From the NCBI GenBank assembly GCA_903879705.1, contig CAIRMO010000119.1, positions 1 through 64,000 of the forward strand: 64,000 bases of DNA, given 5' to 3'. Position numbers and translations under genes: made by a program. Below the pieces are notes generated by a model. It was not told the DNA's origin, searched no databases, and was given only the letters and a program-made list of their open reading frames with translations. Positions 17,787 through 27,697 of the stretch are shown in pieces. The DNA comes from an uncultured Candidatus Competibacteraceae bacterium. Its GTDB lineage: Bacteria > Pseudomonadota > Gammaproteobacteria > Competibacterales > Competibacteraceae. The first letter of the stretch is position 1. Each line of letters begins with the position of its first letter.

Positions 17787-18926
17787 ATGTCTTATTGCGC
17801 CCAACTGCCGGCTAATTCCGCCATTCGCCGCATCCTGATCATCAAGTGGAGCGCCATGGGCGATGTGATCATCGCCAGCGCCCTGTTCGAGGACATCGCC
17901 AAGGCGTTTCCAGACCGGGAGCTTCATCTGGATACTCAACCCGCCTGGCAACCGCTGTTTGCGCACGATCCCCGATTTCAGCAAATTCTGGTGGTGGATT
18001 GGCGTAACCGCCGGCAACGGCTCCGCCAGATGGCAACCTGGCTCCTGCAGGTGCGGGCGCAGCGCTACGACCTGGTGATCGATCTCCAGTGCAATGATCG
18101 TTCACGCCTGTTGATTAGCTTGCTGAATATGGCCGGGCGGCGAATTCCCTACCGCCTCGGTAACCGCCGGCAGTTTCCGTACAACATCGCGCCGGCGGAA
18201 TTGCCCCAACCGGCGCATCCCATCGCCCGCGGTCGGGCGGCGCTGGAAGCCGGTGGCATCCCGGCGACCACTCCCCGTCCGGTGTTGCATATACCCGATT
18301 CTAACCGGGTTCATGCCCCACTGATGCTGGCTGATCACGGCTTAAAGCCAGACCGCTACGCGATCTTTCTGCCCGGTTGTAATCCGAATGGTTATTTGAA
18401 ACGGTGGGGCGCTACCCGCTATGCGGCGTTGGCGAACCGGCTTCATCAGGATGGTCTGGATCAAGTTGTACTAATCGGTGGCCCGGATGAACAGGAGGAA
18501 TGTCAGCGCATCGCTGCACAATGCGGTGCCTGGCTGGTGAATTTATGCGGGCAGACGGCCATTCTTGACATTCCGCCGCTGTGTGAATCAGCGCGTTTTA
18601 TCGTCGCCAACGACACCGGGACTGCACATCTGGCTGCCGTCACAACTACCCCGATGCTGGTGCTGTGCGGTCCCACTGACCCGCGTCGAGTCAAACCGCT
18701 GGGCGATAATGTCACTGCCCTGCAAGCTGTCCTGCCCTGTATTAACTGCTACCGCAAGACCTGTTCTCACCACAGCTGCATGGTAATGCTGACACCGGCG
18801 TTGGTGTTGCAGCGCCTGCCGGTTAAACAGCCCGTTTCTTCTAATAATTCTTCTCGTATAAATTTTCCGGTGATAACCGTGGATCGCGGGGTTAGCAAAA
18901 TCGTCGAGGTTCTTCCAACCCATTGA
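17787..18926 (+). CDS. glycosyltransferase family 9 (LPS heptosyltransferase-like), C-terminus altered by a repeat
   Basis: The 379-residue cytosolic GT-B enzyme is probably for the inner LPS core. Family marks: IKWSAMGDVIIASALFEDI at the N-terminus, FLPGCNPNGYLKRW at the donor site, VLIGGPDE, and ANDTGTAHLAAV. The last 22 or so residues (from about 357, INFPVITVDRG onward) are encoded by repeat copy B at 18857-18990, so the natural C-terminus seems to have been replaced. Heptosyltransferases of this family usually end near residue 350. Confidence 0.85.
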   Translation: MSYCAQLPANSAIRRILIIKWSAMGDVIIASALFEDIAKAFPDRELHLDTQPAWQPLFAHDPRFQQILVVDWRNRRQRLRQMATWLLQVRAQRYDLVIDLQCNDRSRLLISLLNMAGRRIPYRLGNRRQFPYNIAPAELPQPAHPIARGRAALEAGGIPATTPRPVLHIPDSNRVHAPLMLADHGLKPDRYAIFLPGCNPNGYLKRWGATRYAALANRLHQDGLDQVVLIGGPDEQEECQRIAAQCGAWLVNLCGQTAILDIPPLCESARFIVANDTGTAHLAAVTTTPMLVLCGPTDPRRVKPLGDNVTALQAVLPCINCYRKTCSHHSCMVMLTPALVLQRLPVKQPVSSNNSSRINFPVITVDRGVSKIVEVLPTH

Positions 18927-18990
18927 GATAGCGGGTTTAAGGATCGTGTACTTACCCGGATTAGGGGTCCGATCACAGGAAAATTTAGAG
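18857..18990. repeat. short interspersed inverted-repeat element, copy B
   Basis: The element is about 134 bp with ends TATAAATTTTCCGGTGA and TCACAGGAAAATTTAGAG, inverted copies of each other and of the copy A ends. The middle has diverged more, but its complement keeps GATTTTGCTAA in a similar place to copies A and C. The flank after the right end (AGAATCGCAAGTTTTAGCAGG) resembles the flank of copy C. It overlaps the 3' end of the glycosyltransferase gene by 70 bases. Confidence 0.7.
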
Positions 18991-19134
18991 AAAGAAGAAT
19001 CGCAAGTTTTAGCAGGGTGAAGTCTATACCGAATGTCGGTACACTAAATATCTTCAGACGGGCGTTCGTTGCGGCGGGGTGGGATCGCACTGCGTCCTTG
19101 AATTCTTGCTACCTTGCAGCTTTGGAGCGCAGCC

Positions 19135-19656
19135 ATGCTTCCCCAGATCAGAACCATTCTGTACACGACAGCATTGGGCAGCCACACCCGGCCAGTCTTC
19201 CGCTTTACCGTCGGTCTGGCCCGGCAGCACAATGCCCGGATCGTGTTATTGCATGTCGCCGAGCCACTCAATAATTCAGTCCGGTTTCTGATGGAATCCT
19301 ATTTATCGCCGGAGAAGGCGCAACAACTCCACGAGGAAGCCACTACCGGCATTCTGCAAAAATTCCACCAGCGGCTGGAAGCGTTCTGCGAGGAGGAATT
19401 TGGCGCTACCCTCGAACAAACCGAGGTGATCTCGGAAATTCGCGTGGTCAGCGGCGTTCCTTACGAAGTGATCTTGCAGGAGGCCGACCGTTGCGAAGCC
19501 GATTTGATCGTTATGGGCGTTCATTCCGGCGGCACCCGGCGGATCGGGTTTCTCGGTTCAACGACTCGCCGCATTACCCTGCTGTCCAAACGACCAGTGC
19601 TGATCGTTCCGGTCGCCGACGCTGACCATAATGAATGGCCCGAAGCGCTTATTTAG
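19135..19656 (+). CDS. universal stress protein family (UspA)
   Basis: The 173-residue single-domain protein has the UspA fold pattern: TILYTTALGSHTRPVFR, ARIVLLHVAEP, CEADLIVMGVHSGG, and the ATP-binding loop GFLGSTTRRITLLSKRPVLI near the end. It probably binds ATP. The ATG at 19135 has GGAG 8 bases upstream. It overlaps the next gene by 26 bases in another frame. Confidence 0.88.
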   Translation: MLPQIRTILYTTALGSHTRPVFRFTVGLARQHNARIVLLHVAEPLNNSVRFLMESYLSPEKAQQLHEEATTGILQKFHQRLEAFCEEEFGATLEQTEVISEIRVVSGVPYEVILQEADRCEADLIVMGVHSGGTRRIGFLGSTTRRITLLSKRPVLIVPVADADHNEWPEALI

Positions 19657-20020
19657 GCGACGGTTATGGCTGACGGCGGCAGGGTGGCTGACCGTGGCGG
19701 GCGTTGCGCTGGGCGGAGAAGGAACGGTCTACACCTGGAAAGACGCCGGCGGACGGGTGCATTACAGCAACCGCCCGCCACCGGAAGGTCAGCCTGCTAC
19801 GCCGGTGGAGCTGAACGCCAAGCCGGTGAAGGTGCAGCCGACCGAGCGCATCTACACCTGGACGGATGCTGAGGGCAGAATTCACTATGGCCCGCAACCC
19901 CCGCCCGATGTTCCGGCCAAGGAACTCCGCGAGGATGACAGTTCGCTGTCCACGATCCGCCCCGGCCCGCTGCGCCCCGGCGAACAACAGCGTTGGCAGG
20001 ATTTGCAACAACGCCAGTAA
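19631..20020 (+). CDS. exported protein with two DUF4124 repeats
   Basis: The 129-residue product has an N-terminal signal (basic RLFRRRLW, then a hydrophobic stretch to about residue 28) and two DUF4124 units: YTWKDAGGRVHYSNRPPP and YTWTDAEGRIHYGPQPPP. The function of DUF4124 is unknown; such proteins are usually periplasmic in gammaproteobacteria. It starts inside the end of the universal stress gene, suggesting coupling. Confidence 0.75.
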   Translation: MNGPKRLFRRRLWLTAAGWLTVAGVALGGEGTVYTWKDAGGRVHYSNRPPPEGQPATPVELNAKPVKVQPTERIYTWTDAEGRIHYGPQPPPDVPAKELREDDSSLSTIRPGPLRPGEQQRWQDLQQRQ

Positions 20021-20042
20021 TTCCACCCGAAGGCCCCTTGCC

Positions 20043-20918
20043 ATGAATCCAGATGACTATTGCCAAAACCTGGCGGCCCGGCGGGGTTCGGATTTTCACT
20101 ACAGCCTGCTGGGTCAGCCGCCCGCGTCCCGGCAAACCTTGATCGCGGTGCAGGCGTTCTATCTCGAAACGACGGCGATTGCCGAGGAGTGTCGGGATCC
20201 GGGTGTAGCCCGCGACAAGCTCGACTGGTGGCGAACCGAGGCCGGACAGTTATTCGCCGGTGAGCCGCGTCACCCGATTACCCGCGCCCTGTGCCCACAA
20301 CTGGCGGCATTCAACCTGCCGGAAGAGTACTTCCGGGAAATTCTGGATGGGGCGGCGATGGACCTGGAGTACGACGCCTATCCCAGCTTTACCGAACTGG
20401 CGCTGTACCTGCACCGGCTCGGCAGTACCCCGGCCTTGCTGACGGCGGAAATTCTCGGCTATCGGGATCGGCGGAGTACGCCCCGCTTTGCCCACGAAGC
20501 TGGCGGAGCGCTGTTGCTATTTGACCGGCTGTATGAGGTGCGGCGGTACGCGCAACTGGGCCGGTGCTACTTCCCGGAAGACGAGATGCGCCGCTTTGGG
20601 GTCGGGCCAGGCGATCTGCTGGCGGCGCAGACCACCGGGCGGGTTCAGCAGTTGTTCGCCTTTCAGGCCGAACGGATTTGCGACTATGGCCGCCGGGCAC
20701 TGGAGCATCTGCCGGAGACGGAACGTCACGGCCAGTCCAGCCTGTTGATCCGCCTGGAGCTGGCGCTGGCACTGCTGACCGAGGTGGCCGACGATGGCTA
20801 CCGGTTACTCGAACAGCGCATCAGCCTGACACCGCTGCGCAAGCTGTGGTTGGCCTGGCGGTTGCGTCGTCGTGAACAGCGCCGCTATCGACGGCTGGCG
20901 GCAAAACGATCCATTTGA
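20043..20918 (+). CDS. squalene/phytoene synthase family protein, aspartate motifs degraded
   Basis: The 291-residue protein has the length and helical pattern of the family. The body (ALCPQLAAFNLPEEYF, ILDGAAMDLEYDAYPSF) and the GRCYFP segment match squalene/phytoene synthases. Where active enzymes carry DXXXD motifs, this one reads FYLETTAIAEEC and FDRLYEVRRYAQLGR, so the magnesium-binding aspartates are largely missing. It is more likely a non-catalytic relative (like the NDUFAF6-type branch) than a true synthase. It stands 22 bases after the DUF4124 gene. Confidence 0.75.
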   Translation: MNPDDYCQNLAARRGSDFHYSLLGQPPASRQTLIAVQAFYLETTAIAEECRDPGVARDKLDWWRTEAGQLFAGEPRHPITRALCPQLAAFNLPEEYFREILDGAAMDLEYDAYPSFTELALYLHRLGSTPALLTAEILGYRDRRSTPRFAHEAGGALLLFDRLYEVRRYAQLGRCYFPEDEMRRFGVGPGDLLAAQTTGRVQQLFAFQAERICDYGRRALEHLPETERHGQSSLLIRLELALALLTEVADDGYRLLEQRISLTPLRKLWLAWRLRRREQRRYRRLAAKRSI

Positions 20919-20952
20919 TGTTTCATTCTGCGGATAATCAGGGGGCATCGCC

Positions 20953-21696
20953 ATGAAGGACTATCAACCTGCCGCTCAGTTGCTGAAAGACCGGGTGATT
21001 CTGGTGACGGGTGCCGGGGACGGCATTGGCCGCGCCGCCGCCTGTGGCTTCGGCGCTCACGGCGCTACGGTGATCCTGCTGGATCGCGCCGTTCGCCCAC
21101 TGGAACAGGTTTACGACACCATTGAACAGGCTGGCGGCCCCAAACCGGCCATTTATCCGATGAATCTGGAGGGGGCGACGCCCAAGGATTATGCCGATTT
21201 GGCGCAGGTGCTGGAGGCTGAATTTGGCCGGCTGGACGGGCTGCTGCATAACGCCGCGCTGTTTGAGGGCTTGACGCCCATCGCCAATTACGACCTCGAA
21301 CTGTGGTACCGCACCCTGCACGTCAATCTCAACGCCCCGTTTCTACTGACTCATGCGCTGCTGGGGCTGCTAAGTCGCGCCACTGATGCCTCGATCGTCT
21401 TTACTGCCGACCGGGTCAGCGAGGAAGGACAAGCGTATTGGGGCGCTTATGCGGTCGCCAAGGGCGGCGCACAAACCCTGATGAAAATCCTGGCCAGCGA
21501 GCTGGAGACCAATACGGCGATCCGGGTCAACAGCATCGATCCGGGCCAGGTTCGCACCGCGCTGACCCGGAAAGCCTATCCGGGGCGCAATCCGGCAATG
21601 TGGGTGGATCCCGAAACGGTGCTGAACGCCTATTTGTATCTGCTTGGACCGGACAGCCGGGGGATCACCGGCCAGATCCTCCGCGCTCAGGACTAG
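20953..21696 (+). CDS. yciK: YciK-family short-chain dehydrogenase/reductase
   Basis: The 247-residue SDR has the NAD(P)-binding motif VTGAGDGIGRAAA, the NAA motif in LLHNAALFE, and the active-site YAVAKGG. The overall sequence follows YciK (start YQPAAQLLKDRVILVTG; GPDSRGITGQ near the end). The substrate is unknown. It is 34 bases after the synthase-like gene on the same strand. Confidence 0.88.
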   Translation: MKDYQPAAQLLKDRVILVTGAGDGIGRAAACGFGAHGATVILLDRAVRPLEQVYDTIEQAGGPKPAIYPMNLEGATPKDYADLAQVLEAEFGRLDGLLHNAALFEGLTPIANYDLELWYRTLHVNLNAPFLLTHALLGLLSRATDASIVFTADRVSEEGQAYWGAYAVAKGGAQTLMKILASELETNTAIRVNSIDPGQVRTALTRKAYPGRNPAMWVDPETVLNAYLYLLGPDSRGITGQILRAQD

Positions 21697-21753
21697 GTCG
21701 GCGCAAAACCAGTTTATCCAGCGAACATCCTGACTCACCAAGGCTTACCACTC

Positions 21754-22593
21754 ATGGCTCCACCCCTGCCCTTACATCTGCTGGTGATTGATCTCGAAAC
21801 CCGCCCGGATGTCGCCATTCTGCCCGAGGACCGCGCTCCTGAAGCGTTTCCGAAACCGATCCAGCATGAAATTATCACCCTCGGTTTCCTGCTGGCGCGG
21901 ATCGAGCGCGACGGTGGCTATGAACGCTATGTAGTGCGGAAGCTCGGCTCCGCCAGTATCGTTGATCGCAGCGAACGGGAAATTCTGGCCGGGTTTTGGA
22001 GCATGGTGGATCGTCAGCGGCCCCGGGTAGTCACCTGGAACGGGCGCAGCTTCGATGCCGCCGTGCTTAAGCAGCGCTCGTTGATTCACGGCCTGACCGC
22101 GTACAACTGGCACCGCACCGACCCCCGGTTTGGCTATGACTACCGCTACGAAACCCACTGGCACTGCGACCTGATGGATGCGCTGAGCGATTATGGCGCT
22201 TCACCCCGGCTGGGACTGGATGAAGCGGCCCGTGCCCTCGGTCTGCCGGGAAAATGGAACGGCCACGGCGGCAATGTGGCGGAGCAGGCGGCTGCCGGCG
22301 ATTACGCCGCGATCAACCGTTACTGCGAAGGCGATGTCCTCAACACCTATGTGCTGTATCTGCGCTGGGCTTACTTCAGTACCCGGCTCAGCGCTCACAG
22401 CCACAACGCTAGTGTCCAAAATCTGTTGGACACGCTGGAGGCTGGACGCGGGAAACATCTGCATTGGGGTGACTTCGCTGACCGCTGGCGGGCCAGCGCG
22501 CAACCCTGCCCGCTCTTGGTCGCCGAACCGATCGGCGAACCGGGGCCACAACCGCAGGAAGGGCATCTGCGCAGCGAGGATGTGTTGCCTTGA
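21754..22593 (+). CDS. PolB-like 3'-5' exonuclease
   Basis: The 279-residue protein of the DEDD ribonuclease-H-like fold is related to the proofreading exonuclease of family B polymerases. Acidic motifs: DLETRP near the start (DXE), WNGRSFDAAVLK (motif II), and YCEGDVLNTY (motif III). It has no polymerase part. The tail after about residue 235 is polar and variable. A likely DNA-repair or nucleic-acid processing role is inferred from the family. Confidence 0.82.
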   Translation: MAPPLPLHLLVIDLETRPDVAILPEDRAPEAFPKPIQHEIITLGFLLARIERDGGYERYVVRKLGSASIVDRSEREILAGFWSMVDRQRPRVVTWNGRSFDAAVLKQRSLIHGLTAYNWHRTDPRFGYDYRYETHWHCDLMDALSDYGASPRLGLDEAARALGLPGKWNGHGGNVAEQAAAGDYAAINRYCEGDVLNTYVLYLRWAYFSTRLSAHSHNASVQNLLDTLEAGRGKHLHWGDFADRWRASAQPCPLLVAEPIGEPGPQPQEGHLRSEDVLP

Positions 22594-24210
<1,617 letters not shown>

Positions 24211-24457
24211 GTCACCAAAAGCGCACATTCACACGGTGTCGAAAAAGCCTATCGCCCATTTGAATCAACTGAGTCCCCATCAGCGGTGCGCCAATGTGCA
24301 GCATGGCCGTGCTTTCAGTACGGAGACCGGCATTGCGATCCCGTAAAGTCGTCATAAACAGTTACCCGTGATTGCAGCGCTAATAGCGGAGCGAGGCCGT
24401 GCTAAAATGCGGTTTTCGGCGAGTTTTTCGCCTTCAGCGACAGGAATAAATTCAGCC

Positions 24458-25573
24458 ATGATTGTCATTCTCGATCCCGGTATTACCGAACAGTCCGAAG
24501 CCTACCGACGGACCCTTGATTACTTGTCCCGCTTGCCCGATGTCACTGCCCGTGTGCATAACATCCAGGGCGCTCAGCAGACGTTGACCGAAATTTACCT
24601 GATCGGCGATACCCGCAAATTGTCCGCCGAGGAGATCAGGGTGTTGCCGGGGGTAGAGCGGGTGATCCGAGTGTCAGAAGAATACCGGATTCTGGGGCGA
24701 CATCAGGATGGGCAACGAACCAGTGGTTTTGAGTACAACGGGGTGCTGTTCAGCCAGGATAATCTGAATGTATTTGCCGGGTTATGCGCGGTCGATACCC
24801 CGGAGCATGTTGAGCAGATGCTCAAGGCGCTGCGGGATCACGGCCAGGTCTGCACCCGGATGGGCGCGTATAAACCCCGCACCAGTCCCTACGCCTTTCA
24901 GGGCCACGGTAAGGCCTGTTTACCCTATGTATTTGAGTTGGCGGGGAAGTACGGAATCAAGGTTGTTGCGATGGAAGTGACCCACGAAAGCCATGTCGAG
25001 GAGATCCACGAGTGTCTGGAGCAGACCGGTCAGCCGACCGGAGTGATGGTGCAAATCGGCACCCGCAATACCCAGAATTTCGAGCTGCTGAAAGCAGTCG
25101 GGCGGCAGCAGGAGTTTCCGGTGCTGTTCAAGCGCGGCTTCGGCATTACCCTGAATGAGTCGCTCAATGCTGCCGAATATCTGGCCAGCGAGGGCAATTC
25201 GCGGGTGGTGTTCTGCCTGCGCGGAGTGAAGACCAACATGGGCGACCCACACCGAAATCTGGTGGATTTTAGTCATGCGCCTGTGTTGAAGCGACTGACC
25301 CGAATGCCAGTCTGCGTCGATCCATCGCACTCCGTCGGCACTCGTGAGCGGTCGCCGGACGGCATTCTCGATCTGATGCACGCCGCCGTGCAGGGGATAG
25401 TGGCCGGGGCGAACATGGTGCTGATTGACTTTCACCCGGAGCCCGCCAAAGCACTGGTCGATGGACCACAGGCAATGCTGCTGGGTGAGTTAGGCTGGTT
25501 TCTGGAGGATGTAGCGCTGGCGCGGGAGTGCTATGAACAACGTCAGGCTTTAGCAGAACGGCGGGCTAGTTAA
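24458..25573 (+). CDS. aroF: 3-deoxy-7-phosphoheptulonate synthase with N-terminal ferredoxin-like domain
   Basis: The 371-residue DAHP synthase is the first step of aromatic amino acid synthesis. Residues 1 to about 70 form a ferredoxin-like regulatory domain (MIVILDPGIT start), as in the Thermotoga-type (I-beta) enzymes; the barrel follows (FAGLCAVDTPEH, YKPRTSPYAFQG, MVQIGTRNTQNFELL, VCVDPSHSVGTRE). The ATG at 24458 has AGGAA upstream. In this subclass the extra domain usually gives feedback control by tyrosine or phenylalanine. The symbol is given by function, not by close match to E. coli AroF. Confidence 0.88.
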   Translation: MIVILDPGITEQSEAYRRTLDYLSRLPDVTARVHNIQGAQQTLTEIYLIGDTRKLSAEEIRVLPGVERVIRVSEEYRILGRHQDGQRTSGFEYNGVLFSQDNLNVFAGLCAVDTPEHVEQMLKALRDHGQVCTRMGAYKPRTSPYAFQGHGKACLPYVFELAGKYGIKVVAMEVTHESHVEEIHECLEQTGQPTGVMVQIGTRNTQNFELLKAVGRQQEFPVLFKRGFGITLNESLNAAEYLASEGNSRVVFCLRGVKTNMGDPHRNLVDFSHAPVLKRLTRMPVCVDPSHSVGTRERSPDGILDLMHAAVQGIVAGANMVLIDFHPEPAKALVDGPQAMLLGELGWFLEDVALARECYEQRQALAERRAS

Positions 25574-25597
25574 AGCCGTTTTAAAGGTGGAGTCCGG

Positions 25598-26299
25598 CTA
25601 CGGCAACAAGACCTTCCGCGCCTGATTCAACCGTGCCGCCAAATAAGCCGATCCGCCATGATCGGGATGCAAGCGCTGCATGAGCCGACGGTAACTAGCT
25701 TGAATCTCTTCCTGACTGGCACCCAGTGACAAACCCAACACTTCATAGGCTTCCACCCGGCTCATGGCACTTTCGTGCGAGGCCGGGCGGGTAGCATCGG
25801 CGGTTTCCGCCTGCCGAAACTGTTCTCGCCACTCTGTATTACCTTGCCGATCCAGCCAGGCTTCCAGCACTGCAATCGATTCCTGGTCAACCTGACATTC
25901 TCGCCACAGCGCCAATAACTCCTGAGGAGTCAAATCAGGCAATAACCGACCAGCAAAGCGACCGGTTTGAACAACGCCCGACATCACCCCGGCGGCATGA
26001 TCCAAAGTCATTCGTAAAAAGCGGGTTGTTACTTCAGACGTTCTCGCTACGCACGGCGGTGCTGTTGTGGAGGGTAGTGGCGCATTCAACCAACGCAACA
26101 GAAAAGGCGCTAATATAGTCAGTAAAGGCAAAGCAATTTCAGCGCCGCCCCGCACGATCAATAACAGCAATACTGAACCAACGCCAATCGTCGCGACAAT
26201 GCGCCGAAGCCGCTGACTCCAGCCCAACCGGCGCAATCGGCGTAACAGAAAATAAGCCCCAATCAACAGGGCAACTAACAGAATCAGCCGCGGCAACAT
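25598..26299 (-). CDS. membrane-anchored J-domain protein
   Basis: The 233-residue protein has two N-terminal hydrophobic segments (about 1-19 and 37-70), a middle helical region, and a C-terminal J domain (about 180-233) with the HPD motif in YRRLMQRLHPDHGGS. The J domain stimulates a DnaK-type ATPase, so this should recruit Hsp70 to the membrane, as Tim14- or DjlA-like proteins do. It follows the VWA gene by 9 bases and is likely co-transcribed with it. Confidence 0.82.
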   Translation of the reverse strand: MLPRLILLVALLIGAYFLLRRLRRLGWSQRLRRIVATIGVGSVLLLLIVRGGAEIALPLLTILAPFLLRWLNAPLPSTTAPPCVARTSEVTTRFLRMTLDHAAGVMSGVVQTGRFAGRLLPDLTPQELLALWRECQVDQESIAVLEAWLDRQGNTEWREQFRQAETADATRPASHESAMSRVEAYEVLGLSLGASQEEIQASYRRLMQRLHPDHGGSAYLAARLNQARKVLLP

Positions 26300-26308
26300 A
26301 AACTGGCC

Positions 26309-27016
26309 TTACTTGGACCGGGTCAGTTGACAAAGTAATTCACGCTGCTGACCGAGAGTCGCCAGCGCCTGATGACCACCGGCGGCATAGACTGCAACCG
26401 CGCGTAATAACTCACGCAATTGCCGAGCGCTGCCCGCGTCAAAACGACAATAAGCCCCATGCGTCAGCCGGGCGATTTCCTGGAAACCCTGCGTTGCTTT
26501 CAAGTCATTGCCCTCCTGAAAAGCAAACACAGGCACTCCCAGCAGACCCAGTTCACCGGCAAAATGACAAAGCGGATCCACCGGTTCCTCCAGACAATCA
26601 CCGACCAGCGCCAGCGCATTGACGCGCTGACGCCGGGTTTCCTGAAGCGCATGTTGCAATACCCGACCGACTTGAGTGAGTCCGCCACAACAGTGTACTG
26701 CGGTCATTCGCCGCTGCAATTCCGCGGAGTCAATCAACCACGGTTCAGCTTTAAATTCGCCATAGCCACGATACCAGACCAGTTGAATTGCCAACCCGCC
26801 CGGTTCCGCCACCGCTGCAAACATCTCTCCCTGCAATTGACAGGCGCGATCCCAAGTCGGCTGGCGGCTGGCAGTCGCGTCCAGAGCAAAGATTAACCGA
26901 CCCCGGACCGCAGCTACTGCGGGAACACGAGCCGCTTGGCGCAAAAACTCCACAACCTCGGTCATAGTCGATTGCATTGATTTCACAGCAGCCACCATTT
27001 TTGACCAGTTATTCAT
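26309..27016 (-). CDS. VWA-like domain protein
   Basis: The 235-residue cytosolic protein has a von Willebrand A-type fold: RGRLIFALDATASRQPTWD carries the DXTXS metal site (DATAS), followed by GGLTQVGRVLQHAL and LALVGDCLEEP. The ATG at 27016 follows a TTG three bases upstream. With the J-domain gene 9 bases downstream it forms a two-gene operon. The partner and function are unknown. Confidence 0.78.
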   Translation of the reverse strand: MNNWSKMVAAVKSMQSTMTEVVEFLRQAARVPAVAAVRGRLIFALDATASRQPTWDRACQLQGEMFAAVAEPGGLAIQLVWYRGYGEFKAEPWLIDSAELQRRMTAVHCCGGLTQVGRVLQHALQETRRQRVNALALVGDCLEEPVDPLCHFAGELGLLGVPVFAFQEGNDLKATQGFQEIARLTHGAYCRFDAGSARQLRELLRAVAVYAAGGHQALATLGQQRELLCQLTRSK

Positions 27017-27019
27017 CAA

Positions 27020-27321
27020 TCGCCAGATGATTAATCCAGTTCCGTTGTTGAAAGCTCGATGCGTGTATTTCGATTAACGGAAATTCCGTTTTCAGCAAAC
27101 TCAGTTCCAGCGCCGCTATAGTCCGTTGATATTAACGACTATTTTTCAATATCCACACACAGTTTTGGTTCTCTGGGAATCTCAGGAAATTAATTATACT
27201 TAAAACCATAATGTTAGTTGAGGCAAGTAATTTTTTATGCCTCAATAAATTCAGGAATAATCTGGTAAGTCTATGATTTTTTCATGCGTATAAAGAATAT
27301 CCTGAAAGATCTAAATAAATG
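27020..27321. other. AT-rich non-coding stretch upstream of the VWA gene
   Basis: This is distinctly AT-rich compared with its surroundings, with no gene seen. It should contain the promoter of the VWA/J-domain pair. It abuts the inverted-repeat element at 27322. Confidence 0.4.
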
Positions 27322-27449
27322 TGCCAGCAGTTCCCGGCCCCTTGATTTGTGATTGATTTGTAAGAAGTTTTTATGTATAACCAGAGTTGCATTGAGAAAA
27401 ATAGCATTACGATTTAATAATCTGCAAAAAGAGACCGGGAACTGCTGGT
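27322..27449. mobile_element. MITE-like element with 14-bp terminal inverted repeats
   Basis: CCAGCAGTTCCCGG (from 27324) is repeated in inverse as CCGGGAACTGCTGG (ending 27449), with further partial match inwards. The AT-rich interior of about 100 bp has no gene. Short length, inverted ends and lack of coding capacity fit a MITE or a deleted insertion sequence. A clear target-site duplication is not visible. It ends about 22 bases from the vgrG fragment. Confidence 0.5.
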
Positions 27450-27471
27450 AAATTTGATGCCCGCGTTCTCG

Positions 27472-27603
27472 CTAAATGAGGTCAAGATGGAACTCGAATG
27501 GCTGGCTCAGTCGTTCGTGCGCGTCCATCCGCCGAAACAGGAGAGCATCGGCACCGAGGGTGCAGGCGATGGCAATAGGTCTATGCTTCTGAGTAGCAGC
27601 CAT
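27472..27603 (-). pseudogene. 5' fragment of a vgrG gene
   Basis: The minus strand from ATG 27603 gives 43 residues that match the VgrG N-terminus: TQKHRPIAIACTLGADALLF, then PFEFHLDLI before TAG at 27472. The intact VgrG at 49743 has TQKHRIIAVSTPLGGDVLVF and LFEFDLELF at the same places. A ribosome site (AGAGG) is still upstream. The rest of the gene is gone, with the MITE-like element just beyond. Confidence 0.75.
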
Positions 27604-27697
27604 GTTTTAAACCTCTTTGCTTTCCATGAAGGCTAGATCAAAATTTCCACAAATAAAACCCCGAGGCTACTTAATAAGTAGCTTGGAAGTTTATCCA

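Noticed and set aside
24404-24432. Possible promoter (TAAAAT) and small GGCGA/TCGCC hairpin upstream of the DAHP synthase gene
   Set aside because: The stem is only 5 bp, no -35 is at normal distance, and no leader peptide was found; too weak to list.
27454-27636. Plus-strand frame whose PPKQE segment hinted at another tnpB tail
   Set aside because: The minus strand of the same bases gives a clear VgrG N-terminus, which explains the sequence better.
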